From NCBI GenBank assembly GCA_002794775.1, contig NBAY01000014.1, forward strand, positions 496,001 to 560,000: DNA of 64,000 bases, read 5' to 3'. Under the pieces are notes generated by a model that was not told the DNA's origin, did not search any database, and worked only from the letters and a program-made list of their open reading frames with translations. The translations under genes and the position numbers were made by a program. Below are positions 45,460 through 56,766 of this stretch, piece after piece; the first letter of the stretch is position 1; each line of letters starts with the position of its first letter. Source of the DNA: Porodaedalea pini. Its lineage: Eukaryota > Basidiomycota > Agaricomycetes > Hymenochaetales > Hymenochaetaceae.

Positions 45460-46542
45460 ATGTCAGTAGAAGGTTTCAATCAACATCAGATGGCGCAGAT
45501 CACGGCCATCATCGCGAATGCCTTCGCCCATCAGGCAAACAACGCCCCGGCACCGGTCGCGGCAGTAAACCCCCCGACCCCCAACATCGACGTCGCCCGG
45601 CCACATGAATTCACTGGCGGCGACGACTACCTAGACTTCAAGCACGAGGTCCTCCTCTTCATCTCAGCCAATCCGAACAGGTACCCCACATCGGAAAGCA
45701 AAATCTATGTGGCTCTCTCCTACTTGAAAGGCGGTAATGCGGCAACTTGGGCGCAGAACTATGTAGAGGAATCAATGACGGCCGGTATTGTAACCTTCAC
45801 CGACAGCTGGACTAGATTCCAGGAGCGCCTGGATGCCTCGTTTGATGACCCGAACCGGAAGGAAAAGGCGCTGGCGAAATTCCGGACCAAGGTTCAAAAG
45901 GACCTCACCGCCGACGAGTTCTTCCAGGACCTTGATGTCGTCATCACAAGAGCGGGCTTGACGGACGACAGTGTCATCTGCGATCGACTGAAGCAGGCCA
46001 TGAACATTGAAGTGGTGAGAGGGGTACTACGGTCGACGCCAGTCCTGACAACATATGAGGACTGGAAGAAGAAAGCAATCGAAATCGATCAGGGCGAACA
46101 ACAGATTCGCGCCATCCAACGAGGACGCACCTTCCCAACCCCCCCATGCCCGCAGCAGCAGCATGGACCCCCAGCTCGTCGCCAGGTGGCCGTCCCCCAC
46201 ATTGACAAACGTGACGCAACAGGCATCACGTTCGGAGGAGCTGGCCAGCCGATGGACGTCTCCATGAACGAGGCGCACCGCCGACGCGCGTGCTGGATAT
46301 GTGGTCAGCTCGGTCACTTTAAGGATGCGTGCCCACAGGGAAAGACAATCGTGCAGCGAATGCTGCAGATGATGGCACCCGGCGAATGTCGCCTCCTCGC
46401 CGACGAACTAGGGGCGATGAAGGAATCAGCATTCGAGGAAGTCGTAGACACTCGAAGGTCAACTGTGGAGGACTATGTGGAGGAAGAAGACAATGACGAA
46501 GAGGTCGTCGACTCGCAGGGTTTTGCGAGTGGTCAGGCATAG
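45460..46542 (+). CDS. gag: Gag polyprotein, element 4
   Basis: From the first in-frame ATG ([11 protein letters not shown]) the frame is intact to TAG 46540-46542. It is almost the same protein as gag of element 2, with capsid block, one zinc knuckle ([14 protein letters not shown]) and an acidic tail. The frame is open upstream without ATG, as in element 2. GGGTTTT lies at 46518-46524, and the AGTGG stem can pair with CCATT using a G-U pair. It could still supply protein in trans. Confidence 0.88.
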   Translation: MSVEGFNQHQMAQITAIIANAFAHQANNAPAPVAAVNPPTPNIDVARPHEFTGGDDYLDFKHEVLLFISANPNRYPTSESKIYVALSYLKGGNAATWAQNYVEESMTAGIVTFTDSWTRFQERLDASFDDPNRKEKALAKFRTKVQKDLTADEFFQDLDVVITRAGLTDDSVICDRLKQAMNIEVVRGVLRSTPVLTTYEDWKKKAIEIDQGEQQIRAIQRGRTFPTPPCPQQQHGPPARRQVAVPHIDKRDATGITFGGAGQPMDVSMNEAHRRRACWICGQLGHFKDACPQGKTIVQRMLQMMAPGECRLLADELGAMKESAFEEVVDTRRSTVEDYVEEEDNDEEVVDSQGFASGQA

Positions 46543-46554
46543 CCATTGGGGTGA
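46518..46554 (+). promoter_or_regulatory. -1 ribosomal frameshift signal, element 4
   Basis: GGGTTTT at 46518-46524 in the gag phase, identical to elements 2 (21125) and 3 (43965). The downstream stem keeps pairing despite a base change (CCACT to CCATT), which mildly supports structure. The pol frame is -1. Confidence 0.65.
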
Positions 46555-49500
46555 CTGACCGAGAAGAACAAGGGGCTTCGAATCTGGGTTCGCTAAAATA
46601 TAACCAACCGTCTGTACAATACGTAGATGCAAATGACGTCGATGGTTTTCCCAATTACGAAGTCCCCACTGGTGTGAATAAGGATGAGGAGTATGAGCAG
46701 TTGTTCATGAGGGGAACTGGCGGATGCCAGCTGGACCTCCTCCTGAATGTCGGACACAGCGTAGCGGGTGAGGCGAGAGAGGTGGATGCGCATGCCCTCA
46801 TGGATTTGGGATGCACAGGATCATGCATCGACATAAGGTTCGTCGAGCGATATGGGTTGGAGACCAAATGATACATTCGACCCCTCACAGTGCTCAATGC
46901 TGACGGCACGCACAATGAAGCCGGCCTGATCGAAGAATACGTCAACGTCCAACTTATGATTGGGAACCACAGGGAGAAGATTGTCCTTGCGGTGACATCG
47001 CTGGCGTCATCCAACGTCTTCCTGGGTTACGATTGGCTTCGATGTCACAACCCAGAGGTTGATTGGAGGGCGGGTTTGATTGAATTCACCCGTTGCCCGG
47101 AGGGGTGCATGATCGAGAAGGAGGACGTGAAGGAGACTAGGAGGGTGAGAGAGGTGCGAATGGACAAGGCGTCCTGGCCCGCATACCTCAACGACTATGC
47201 CGACGTATTCTCAGAAAAGGGGTTTGAGAAGTTGCCGGAACACCGACCATGGGACCACGTCATCGATCTGAAACCCGACTTCAAGCCTAGTGACTGCAAA
47301 ATCTACCCACTCACGCCAATGGAACAGCAGTCGCTCAAGGACTTCCTAGACGAGAACTTGAAGTCCGGTCGCATCCGAAGGTCTATATCGCCTATGGCGT
47401 TGCCCTTCTTCTTCATCAAGAAGGCCGACAAATCACTACGCCCGATCCAGGACTACCGTAAGCTCAATGACGGTGAAAGGCGATGGTACGGTCTACTGGC
47501 AGACTTGGACCTGGTTGAGTTCGGCCACTGGGGGTTCACTCTAGTGTGTCTGGTGGAGGGGATAGTGTCAGGAAGTGTAGGGAAGTGTAGGGGAATACTC
47601 GGGGCTAGGTGTCGACTCGAGGACGCGAGTACAAAGGACGACCGGCAAAATGTGCCTAAATGCGGTCAGAGAACAAAGAGCGACTACGAGCTTGACAACC
47701 CGGGCTCGGAAACTCGCCAGTGAAGACAGGAATAGATACTATTCGTCGAGACGATTCCGAATCTGAAAAGACCTCGAGACGCGATGCAGAATTGACGGAG
47801 ATATGGCAGTTGCACTGGTTGCGGCTGGCGGAACGCACGGAACTCCCGGAACCAAAAGCTATTTTTGTAGCTCTATGACGCGGGCCCGGAATCGTGCAAG
47901 ACAAGACAGTATTCGAAAGCGATTTTAGACGAGATCAAGGATCTGAAGAGAGCTCGAGAATCGGTTAAGAATTGAGGGCGATATAGCGAAAGCAAGATTT
48001 GGCCGAAAACGGGACTTCGAGACGGAACGGACAGAACAGACGGAACGATACTGAACGGCAACGGAGACGAGAACTAAAGACTGGGACTGACTCGGGGGAA
48101 CTAAACTTCTATTTTTGAGACATTTACATGAGTGTTTAAATAACCAACAGAGGGTTGAGCCTCTGAGTGGCATACAAAGGACACAAAGACAGACCGGAGG
48201 CTCTAGGCAAACAACACCAAATAGCCGGAACCCGGAGCCGGAACTCGGGAACATGAGTAATTAAGCTTTCGGAGGCTCGGAACAATACCAGATATGACCC
48301 AAAATGGACTTCGGTGGCTCACTGGTGCAGAACCAAGCTGTATGCGTCGAGTTAATCCAGCCAAACACTGAAACTGTCCTGAAATGCGTCGGGGATACTT
48401 GTAAGACTGTCCTGAGTCGAGTCGAACCTAATAGAGCCGATTCTGAGGCCAGCGGCATCAGGATCTCCACAACGGTACGATCAAGAATAAGTATCCCCTC
48501 CCTCTCATCGACGAACTAGTCGACAAGGTCAAGAAAGCAAAATACATCACAAAGCTTGACCTTCGCTGGGGATACTACAACGTCCGGATCCGCGAAGGCG
48601 ATGAATGGAAGGCAGCATTTCGCACGAATATGGGCCTCTTTGAACCGACAGTAATGTTTTTTGGTCTCTGCAATGCACCGGCAACATTCCAAGCTTTTGT
48701 CAATCACATCTTCAAGGGATTGATATACGACAACCTGATCATCGTCTACCTCGATGACATACTGATCCTCTCGCAAACTCTCGAGGAACATATCGAGACG
48801 TCGAGGCGCGTCCTTCAGATCCTGTGAGAGAATGGCTTGTACCTGAAACCGGAAAAGTGCGAGTTCGACGCCAAGGAGGTGAAGTACCTTGGCCACATCG
48901 TTGGCAATGGTGAGATCAAAGCGGACCCAGCAAAGATGAAGGCAATCACAGACTGGCCCGTCCCACAAAACGTCAAACAGCTACAGCAATTCCTCGGTAT
49001 GGGCAACTGGCTGCGACGGTTCATCAAGGATTACAGCAAGGTAGTCCATCCGCTGACGTCGCTGATGGGCAAGAAGGACTGGGTATGGGAGACCGAACAG
49101 CAGGAGGCATTCGAGGAGTTGAGACGACATCTCTGCTCACCTCCAGTCCTGGCCATCGCAAATGATGAGGGCCCTTTCCGCGTTGAAGCGGACTCATCGA
49201 ACTTCGCACTGGGAGGGATGCTGTTGCAAAAGCAAGAAGGCAAGTGGAGGGTGGTCGCCTACAGGTCAGAAGCGCTCCTACCGGCAGAACGAAACTACGA
49301 GATCTACGACAAAGAGATGCTCGCGATCGTTTCGGCACTCAAGGAGTGGAGGCAATACCTCCTCGGCGCCCGTCATCCCATCGAAATCTGGTCCGATCAC
49401 ACTAACCTTACCTACTTCAGGTCGGCGCAAAAGCTAAGCTACCGACAAGCTCGCTGGCGGACAGAACTTGAGGAATTTGACTTCCACCTCGGACACAAGT

Positions 49501-51140
49501 CGGGTAAGACGATGGGCAAGGCGGACTTACTGTCGCGCAAGGCGGGCTACGACGAGGGCAAAGATGACAACGATGGCGTTGTGTTCATCAAAGACAAGTG
49601 GCTGAATCGTGGGGTAGTGAGGACGTCGCGTGATGAGGTGTTGGACAGAGTGGGTGAAGCGCAGAGGGCGCAACATGAGTCGGAGAGGCCGATGGGGATG
49701 ACAGAGGTCGACGGGTTGTGGTGCATGAAAGGCAAAGTATACGTGCCGTCGTCAATGAAGGAGGCCGTATTACGGGAATGTCACGACTCGGCCCTGACGG
49801 GACACCTGGGAGCATCAAAGACGGTGGAGCTCGTCCGCCGAGACTTCTGGTGGATGTCAATGTTCTCCGACGTCCGAGCATATGTCCGAGGGTGTGATCG
49901 CTGTCAGTGAACAAAGGCTCTGAGGGCGTCGAGATCAAGGCCACTCCACCCAAATGCAATCCCAGAGGGCCCCTGGGAAATCATCACAGTCGACCTCATC
50001 GGAGAGCTACCGGACTCCAAGGGGCATAACGCGATCTGCGTCTTTGTTGATAGGTTTTCGAAACAGATGCATGCGATCCCGATGACGATGAAGCTGTCGG
50101 CGGAAGGCATGGCCCAGCTGTACCGAGACCACGTCTTCCGCCTCCACAGTTTACCAAAAAAGATCATCCATGACCGAGGCACGCAGTTCGATGCTTCGAT
50201 GATGAAGGAGCTGTACAAACTCCTACACATCGAAGGCAACCCGTCAACGGCGTATCACCCACAGACGGATGGTCAAACAGAACGCGTTAACCAAGAGCTC
50301 GAACAGTATCTTCGACTCTTCGTCAACCATTGTCAATCAGACTGGAAGGACTGGCTCCCCCTCGCAGAGTTCACATACAACAACCGCAAACACTCGGCGA
50401 CAAAAATGTCCCCCTTCTATGCGAACACAGGACGTCACCCCTTAAGCTTCGACACCATATGAACCTCCTCTGCCAACATGTTGGCAGAAGAATTCGCGAA
50501 GCACATCAAGGAGACTCATCGTGTAGCAAAGGACAATCTGGTCAAGGCGGCAGAGGACATGAAGTGCTATCACGACTGGACAGCAGGGGCTTCGGTGGAG
50601 TACAACGCTGGAGACAAGGTTTTCCTTGATGGGCAAAACATCAGCACAGACTCGCCGATGAAGAAGCTAGCGGACAAGTGGTATGGTCCCTTCGAGATTG
50701 TCGACAAGGTAGGAGCGAGCGCGTACAAGCTCAAGCTCCCAAAGCGATGGAAAAAGGTCCACCCAGTCTTCAATGAGGCCCTGCTGAAACTCGCAGTTGA
50801 ACCGTCCTTCGAAAGTCAGAAACAACAGCCGCCGCCACCACCTGAAATCGTCGACAACGAGGAAGAGTACGAAATCGAGGAAGTCCTAGACTCGCGTCTG
50901 TACTGAGGGAAGCTTCAATACCTCGTCAAGTGGGTTGGCTACAACGAACCGACTTGGCAGCCTGAGATGGACTTTGGCGAGAACGCAAAGGAGGCGATCA
51001 CCGAGTTCTATCAGAAACACCCCAGTGCCCCTCGAAAGCTCAACCTTCCTCGCCAACAGCTTCGCCCATGCTTCGTCAACACCAAACCAGTTGACCACGA
51101 TCATGGCTGGTCAGGACGCCCAGCCTTGAGGGGGGGGTAA
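46524..51140 (+). pseudogene. pol: Pol of element 4, with insertion and five nonsense codons
   Basis: Protease is present but the active site reads DLGCTG instead of DSGCTG. TGA stops stand at 46869, 48825, 49908, 50460 and 50904; in each case a sister element has CGA. The ~1-kb element at 47474-48471 sits in RT just before the [12 protein letters not shown] block. RT YLDD (about 48745), RNase H, the integrase core and the chromodomain follow. The frame ends at TAA 51138-51140, directly before the LTR. The apparent ORF tail after 47474 is translation of the inserted element, not pol. Confidence 0.88.
47474..48471 (-). mobile_element. ~1-kb LTR-like element, inner copy (inside element 4 pol)
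   Basis: 998 bp, inverted relative to the outer copy at 40688, with 4-bp flanks ACGG at 47470-47473 and 48472-48475. Read on the minus strand it starts TGTGGAGATCC and ends CCTTTCA, matching the outer copy end to end. It is CpG-rich, while the outer copy is CpG-poor, so it is much the younger insertion. No coding capacity. Confidence 0.88.
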
Positions 51141-51565
51141 TGTTAGGACTTGAACTTTCACCCTATCATTTATTTTCCTTTCGTCATTTCTTTTCTTTTA
51201 ACTGCCCTTTCTTATTATCTTTAATCATCTTTCCAATCACTTCCCACACTCCTTTCACACGACCTTCATTTGTTCCATTCCCGCTCGTTATGTAATGTTA
51301 GGTAATATAGTCTCACGGTCGTCACTATAAGAGGCTTCAGGAATCGCATGAACTCCTTGTTCTGCTTTTCCTCTTACCTCCGCGACAACCTAGGTGAGAC
51401 TTGTCCCCCTTGTATTAGTTTAGACTTGTATTATTCCTCTTACCTCCGTGACGACCTAGCCTGAGTAAAGTGTGTCCCGAGTCACCGCTCGAGTATAGCA
51501 CGTCCCAGACGACAGTCAGCCGAGGCCTGCCCAGTCTGAGTAGTCTCCCGGACTCCCGCCTAACA
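51141..51565 (+). repeat. 3' LTR of element 4
   Basis: 425 bp following the purine tract GAGGGGGGGTAA. The target copy ATATC follows and pol of element 3 resumes. Confidence 0.95.
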
Positions 51566-54500
51566 ATATCAGACCCCTTGCGGTGCTCAATGCGGACGGC
51601 ACACACAATGAGGCCGGTCTGATTGAGAAATACGTTGATGTCGAGCTGACGATTGGACACCACAAGGAAAGGATTGTCCTTGCCATAACATCCCTAGTGT
51701 CATCAAACATTTTCCTTGGCTATGACTGGCTTCGACACCACAACCCGGAGGTCGACTAGAAGACGGGTTCAATTGAATTCACCCGTTGCCCGGAGGAGTG
51801 TACAATCGAGAAGGAAAATGTGGAGGAGATGAGGAGGGTGAGAGAGGTGCGAATGGACAAGGTGTCCTGGCCTACATACCTCAACGACTTTGCCGATGTC
51901 TTCAGTGAGAAAGGCTTCGAAAAGCTACCGGTACATCGCCCCTGGGATCACGTCATCAATTTGAAACCCGACTTCAAGCCTAGTGACTGCAAGATCTATC
52001 CGCTGACACCGACGGAACAGCAGTCACTGAAGGACTTCCTCAAAGAGAACCTGAAGTCAGGCCGCATACGAAAGTCAATCTCTCCAATGGTGTCACCCTT
52101 CTTTTTCATTAAGAAGGCCGACAAATCGTTACGCCCAATCCAGGACTACCATAAACTCAATGATGGCACGATCAAGAACAAGTATCCTCTCCCCCTCATC
52201 GACGAACTAGTCGACAAGGTCAAGAAGGTGAAGTTCATCACCAAACTTGATCTTCGCTGGGGATACTACAATGTCCGGATCCGAGAAGGTGATGAATGGA
52301 AGGCAGCGTTCCGCACAAACATGGGTCTTTTCGAACTGACGGTCATGTTCTTTGGCCTTTGCAATGCACTGGTGACATTCCAGGCTTTTGTCAACCACAT
52401 CTTCAAGGGACTGATCTATGATAACTTGATCATCATCTATCTCGACGATATACTGATTCTCTCGCAAACTCTCGAGGAACATATCGAGACATCGAGACAT
52501 GTACTTCAGATCCTGCGAGAAAATGGTCTATACCTGAAGCCCGAAAAGTGCGAGTTTGACGCCAAAGTCATAAAGTACCTCGGCCACATCGTCAGTAATG
52601 GCGAGATCAGGGTGGACCCGGCGAAGATTGAAGCAATCGCAGACTGGCCAGTCCCGCAAAACCTCAAACAGCTGCAACAATTCCTCGGCATGGGCAACTG
52701 GCTGCAATGGTTCATCAAGGACTACAGCAAGGTGGTCCATCCACTGACATTGCTAACAGGCAAGAAGGACTGGGTATGGGAGACCGAACAGCAAGAGGCA
52801 TTTGAGGAGTTGAGACGATGTCTCTGCTCACCTCCAGTCCTGGCCATTGTGAACGATGAGGGCCCTTTCCACGTCGAAGCGGACTCATCAAACTTCGCAC
52901 TTGGAGGCGTGTTGTTGCAGAAGCAGGAAGGCAAGTGGAGGGTAGTCGCCTACAGGTCAGAAGCGCTCCTGCCGGCTGAACGAAACTATGAGATCTATGA
53001 CAAGGAGATGCTCGCAATCATTTTGGCACTCAAGGAATGGAGACAGTACCTTCTCGGCACCCGTCACAAGATCAAGATCTGGTCCGACCACACCAATCTC
53101 ACCTACTTCAGGTCAGTGCAGAAGCTGAGCTATTGCCAAGCTCGCTGGCAGACAGAGCTCGAGGAATTCGACTTCCACCTCGAGCACAAGTCGGGGAAGA
53201 CAATGGACAAGGCGGACCTGCTGTCGTGCAAGGCTGGCTATGATGAGGGCAAGGAGGACAATGACGGTGTCATGTTCATCAAGGAGAAGTGGATGAATCG
53301 TGGGGTGGTGAGGACGTCGTGTGACGAGGTGTTGGAACAAGTGGGTGAGGCGCAGAGGGCGCAGCATGAGTCAGAGAGGCCAACAGGGATGACAGAGGTT
53401 GACGGGTTGTGGCGGATGAAGGGCAAGGTGTACATCCCATCGACGATAAAGGAATCTGTGTTACAGGAGTGTCATGACTCAGTACTGGCTGGGCATCCAG
53501 GAGTGTCGAAAACGGTGGAGCTTGTCCGTCAAGACTTCTGGTGGGCGTTGATGTTCTCCGACGTCCGAGTGTATGTCCGAGGGTGTGATCGTTGTCAGCG
53601 AACAAAGGCTCTGAGGGCGTCGAGGTCAAGGCCACTTCACCCGAATGCAATCCCTGAAGGTCCTTGGGAAATTGTTACAGTCGATCTCATCGGAGAGCTT
53701 CCAGACTTGAAGGGACATGATGCAATCTGCGTCTTCGTGGATAGATTCTCGAAGCAGATGCATGCGATCCCAACAACGACAAAGCTGTCAGCGGAAGGCA
53801 TGGCTCAGTTGTACCATGACCACGTCTTCTGCCTCCATGGCCTACCAAAGAAGATTATCCATGACCGTGGCACGCAGTTCGACGTGTCAATGATGAAGGA
53901 GCTATACAAACTCCTGCACATCGAAGGCAACCCGTCAACGGCATATCACCTGCAGACAGACAGTCAGACGAAACATGTTAACCAAGAGCTCAAACAATAC
54001 CTTAGACTCTTTGTTAACCATCAGCAATCGGACTGGAAGGACTGGCTCCCCCTCGCAGAGTTCGCATACAACAACCACGAACACTCGGCGACAAGAATGT
54101 CCCCCTTCTATGCAAATACAGGACGTCACCCTCTAAGCTTCGACACGATGCAAACCTCCTCTGCCAACATGTCGGCAGAAGAATTCGCGAAACACATCAA
54201 GGAGACTCATCGCGTCACGAAAGACAACCTAATCAAGGCAGCTGAGGACATGAAACGCTACCATGACCGAACAGCAGGGACGTCGGTGGAGTACCAGCCC
54301 GGCGACAAGGTCTTCCTCGATGGTTGGAACATTAGCACAGATGCACCGACAAAGAAGCTAGCAGACAAGTGGTACGGACCCTTCAAAATTGTCAACAAGG
54401 TGGGTGCAAGTGCATACAAGCTCAAACTCCCCAAGTGATGGAAGAAAGTCCACCCCATCTTCAATGAAGCCCTGTCAAAACCTGCTATCGAACCGTCCTT

Positions 54501-54831
54501 TGAAGGCCAAAAGCAGCAGCCACCGCCACCACCGGAGATTGTCGACAATGAGGAGGAATACGAAATCGAAGAAGTCATCGACTCACGTCTACATCGAGGA
54601 AAACTACAGTACCTCGTCAAGTGGGTTGGATACAACGAACCGACTTGGCAGCCTGAGATGGATTTCGGCGAGAACGCAAAGGAGGCAATCGCTGAATTCT
54701 ATCAAAAACACCCCGGCGCTCCTCGAAGGCTCGACATTCCTCACCAACGACACCGTCCACTCTTCGTCGACACCGAACCAGACAACCATGATCTTGGTTG
54801 GTCGGGACACCCAACCTTGAAGGGGGGGTAA

Positions 54832-55256
54832 TGTTAGGACTTGAACTTTCACCTTTTCTTTTACTTTCCTTTTACCTTTTCTTTTCTTTTAACCACTCCT
54901 TTTCATTATATTTAATCGTCTTTTCAATCATTTCCCACACTCCCTCCACATGACCTTCATTTGTTCCATTCCATTCATTTATGTAACTTTAGATAATATA
55001 GTCCCATGGTCGCTGCTATATAAGGTCTCAGGAATCGCATGAACTCCTTGTTCTGCTTTTCCTCTTACCTCCGTGATGACCTAGGTGAGACTCATCCTCC
55101 TTGTATTAGTTTAGACTTGTATTAATCCTCTTACCTCCATGACGACCTAGTCTGAGTATAGTGTGTCCCGAGCCCCCACTCGAGTATAGCACGTCCCAGC
55201 TGACAGTCAGCCGAGGCCTGCCTAGTCCGAGTCATCTCCCGGACTCCCACCTAACA
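54832..55256 (+). repeat. 3' LTR of element 3
   Basis: 425 bp after the purine tract AAGGGGGGGTAA, followed by CTGTA and then the last 21 bp of the outer ~1-kb element. Confidence 0.95.
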
Positions 55257-55588
55257 CTGTAGACCTGTACCATCACCTTTCACCGCATTATTGGGACCAA
55301 GTGTCTACCCATTCTGGCTGATCACCATTTCTCAATAATCTCAGATCTGAGATTTTGTGCTGGTCACCAATGGGTTTACCATGGGCTATGACATCCCAAA
55401 AGGGTGTACTGATATTGTAAATATCTGGTGATTCTGCTTTCCAGCTGCTGTTCTGCTCCCGCCTATCAGACATTTTTTAACTGATGTCTGGCACAGGGCT
55501 ATCCTACATGACAAGTCAATTTATCCTGATCTGCATGCATTTAATGGCATCAGGAAAGACACAGGTTTCATTCTTCTGAATTTCTGTA

Positions 55589-55856
55589 TTCTACATCTCG
55601 AATAACTGGCTGCAGGAGACGACTTTCTCAGCTTTTTCTGGAGCTCACTAATTCTGTACACTAACTAAATCTTCCTGTGTTAGGCTTTGGAAAGGGTTAT
55701 CAGAGCAGAGTTGGTGGAGATGTGCTGAATAGGGAGTATTTACTAATTTAGTGCTTGTACTCCTGACATAATTCAGCAACCCGGTGTTTCTGTTTAGGCA
55801 CCTAAACTGGGAAATATACCTACCTACCTACCTACCTACCTACCTACCTACCTACC
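55589..55856. repeat. Right inverted repeat of the nest, with (CCTA)n tip
   Basis: Inverted partner of 38554-38808, slightly longer because of more CCTA units. The interval 55287-55588 shows no gene. Confidence 0.75.
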
Positions 55857-56182
55857 AGCTCAATCCATGGCAATGGGTTTTTGGCTTTGGGCAGCAGATC
55901 TGCCCTGGAATGCACATCGCAGAAGCAATGGTGTTTGTCCAGATTGCATCAGTCCTCATGACACTGGACATTCTCTATGCTGTTGACAAGGACAGCTGTG
56001 AAATCATCCTGGAGATCACATTTTACACAGCTATTGTTAGGTATGTAGAGTATGTAAACTACTTGAGAAGTGTCCTGATGTCGAGCCCACCTAGCTATGT
56101 CAAGCCATTCCTATATCAGCTGAAGCCATGGTCAGCAGTAGCTGTGTCATTGATCCAGAATGCTGTGGCTGCAATAGACTAA
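55857..56182 (+). pseudogene. Cytochrome P450, C-terminal piece
   Basis: Opens directly at the repeat boundary with LNPWQWVFGFGQQICPGMHI, the heme-binding region (normally FxxGxRxCxG). The Arg is replaced by Gln, and the Cys ligand is present. AEAMVFVQIASVLMTLDI and a conserved C-terminal run follow to the stop at 56180-56182. About 200 residues between this and the N-terminal piece at 37803-38541 are missing. Sequence is CpG-poor. It could be the rest of the same gene after a deletion, or another P450 copy. Confidence 0.75.
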
Positions 56183-56766
56183 TTGATGTGAAGGCTGAGG
56201 CCAAAGATCATCACCAATGGATGTGTACTTGATCCAGCTTGTTCTCTTCATCTAGTGGTGCTTGAGCAACACTTGTAGGAGTTAACTTTGGTTTTCAAAT
56301 CCTGACTGGGTGTGGGAAGTCATACCATGCCATCTACTACTACTAATCCTTATCATTGCAGTTCTAGTAGTGGAACTGTTGTGGAACAATGAGAATGTAC
56401 ACAAGCGTTATGATGAGAATTAAGGATTTTATGACTGAAAAGATAGAAGTCTGCAATGAATGGAAGGAGGGGGGAGATTACTTATATGCGCATAGCACAA
56501 CAGACCTCCCCTTCATCTAAATAGCTACAAAGGTTAGAATAACAAAGAGAAAAGGAGAAGGAGTCCTCAGTTTGTCGCATGCAACTTCTTGTTGGAAGAG
56601 GTCGCAAAAATGAATTGCTCACATCATTGCCCATCCAACTAAGAAACCAGCATGAAACTTACTCATAAGACCTTTGATAGTCTTTGATAAGACTCAATCA
56701 AGCTTTGCATTAGGATTGACTGCCATGCATTGACTGAGAAGATGAAGATCTCGAGGAGGCTTCCAT
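56183..56766. other. CpG-poor stretch without a recognised gene
   Basis: P450 3' flank; nothing recognised. Confidence 0.35.

Larger units (their letters stand above)
44325..51565 (+). mobile_element. LTR retrotransposon element 4, nested in element 3
   Basis: 425-bp LTRs, 5-bp duplication ATATC at 44320-44324 and 51566-51570. LTRs differ at 6 positions by my count, 5 at CpG, so it is younger than its host element 3. Its gag is intact. Its pol holds a 998-bp insertion and five TGA stops. The insertion plus its 4-bp duplicate is 1,002 bp, so the pol frame is unchanged across it. Confidence 0.95.
43971..54831 (+). pseudogene. pol: Pol of element 3, split by element 4
   Basis: The first piece, 43971-44324, holds the protease active site ([11 protein letters not shown]). 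Element 4 and a duplicate ATATC intervene, and the frame resumes at 51571. The second piece carries RT ([11 protein letters not shown], about 52435), RNase H (VEADSSNFALGG), integrase and the chromodomain (LVKWVGYNEPTWQP, about 54620), and ends at TAA 54829-54831 against the LTR. Stops are TAG 51757 and TGA 54436. From 51820 to 54435 it is open for 872 codons. Conserved motifs show several substitutions, such as HLQTDSQTKHVN in place of HPQTDGQTERVN in integrase. Confidence 0.88.
41657..55256 (+). mobile_element. LTR retrotransposon element 3, split by element 4
   Basis: 425-bp LTRs at both ends and a 5-bp duplication CTGTA at 41652-41656 and 55257-55261. Element 4 sits in its pol at 44325. 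Without it the element is about 6.35 kb, and the pol frame continues correctly across the junction. The LTRs differ at 17 positions by my count, 16 at CpG, making it the oldest of the four elements. Gag has two stops and pol two. Confidence 0.95.
40688..55282 (+). mobile_element. ~1-kb LTR-like element, outer copy, split by element 3
   Basis: Begins TGTGGAGATCC at 40688 and ends CCTTTCA at 55282, with matching 4-bp flanks CCGC at 40684-40687 and 55283-55286. Removing element 3 and one target copy leaves 990 bp. A second copy in opposite orientation is at 47474-48471. TG...CA ends, a short duplication and a TATTTAAA box (about 41016) suggest a solo LTR of an unseen retroelement. No coding capacity. 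The 4-bp duplication differs from the 5 bp of elements 1-4. Confidence 0.8.
38554..55856. mobile_element. 17.3-kb nest bounded by ~260-bp inverted repeats
   Basis: The left end starts GGTAGGTAGGTAGG...TATATTTCCCAGTTTGGG (38554) and continues to about 38808. The complement stands at 55589-55856, ending in CCTACC units. The arms share landmarks such as AAACAGAAACACCGGGT, TCAGGAGTACAAGCACTAAA and AAAGTCGTCTCCTGCAG; most differences are CpG to TpG/CpA. P450 sequence lies directly outside both ends. It may be one large DNA transposon that collected other elements, or two related short elements in opposite orientation. No target duplication is clear. Confidence 0.6.

Noticed and set aside
46890..47723. 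A pol ORF of element 4 with a novel C-terminal domain
   Set aside because: The tail after 47474 is translation of the inserted ~1-kb element; the real pol frame resumes at 48476.
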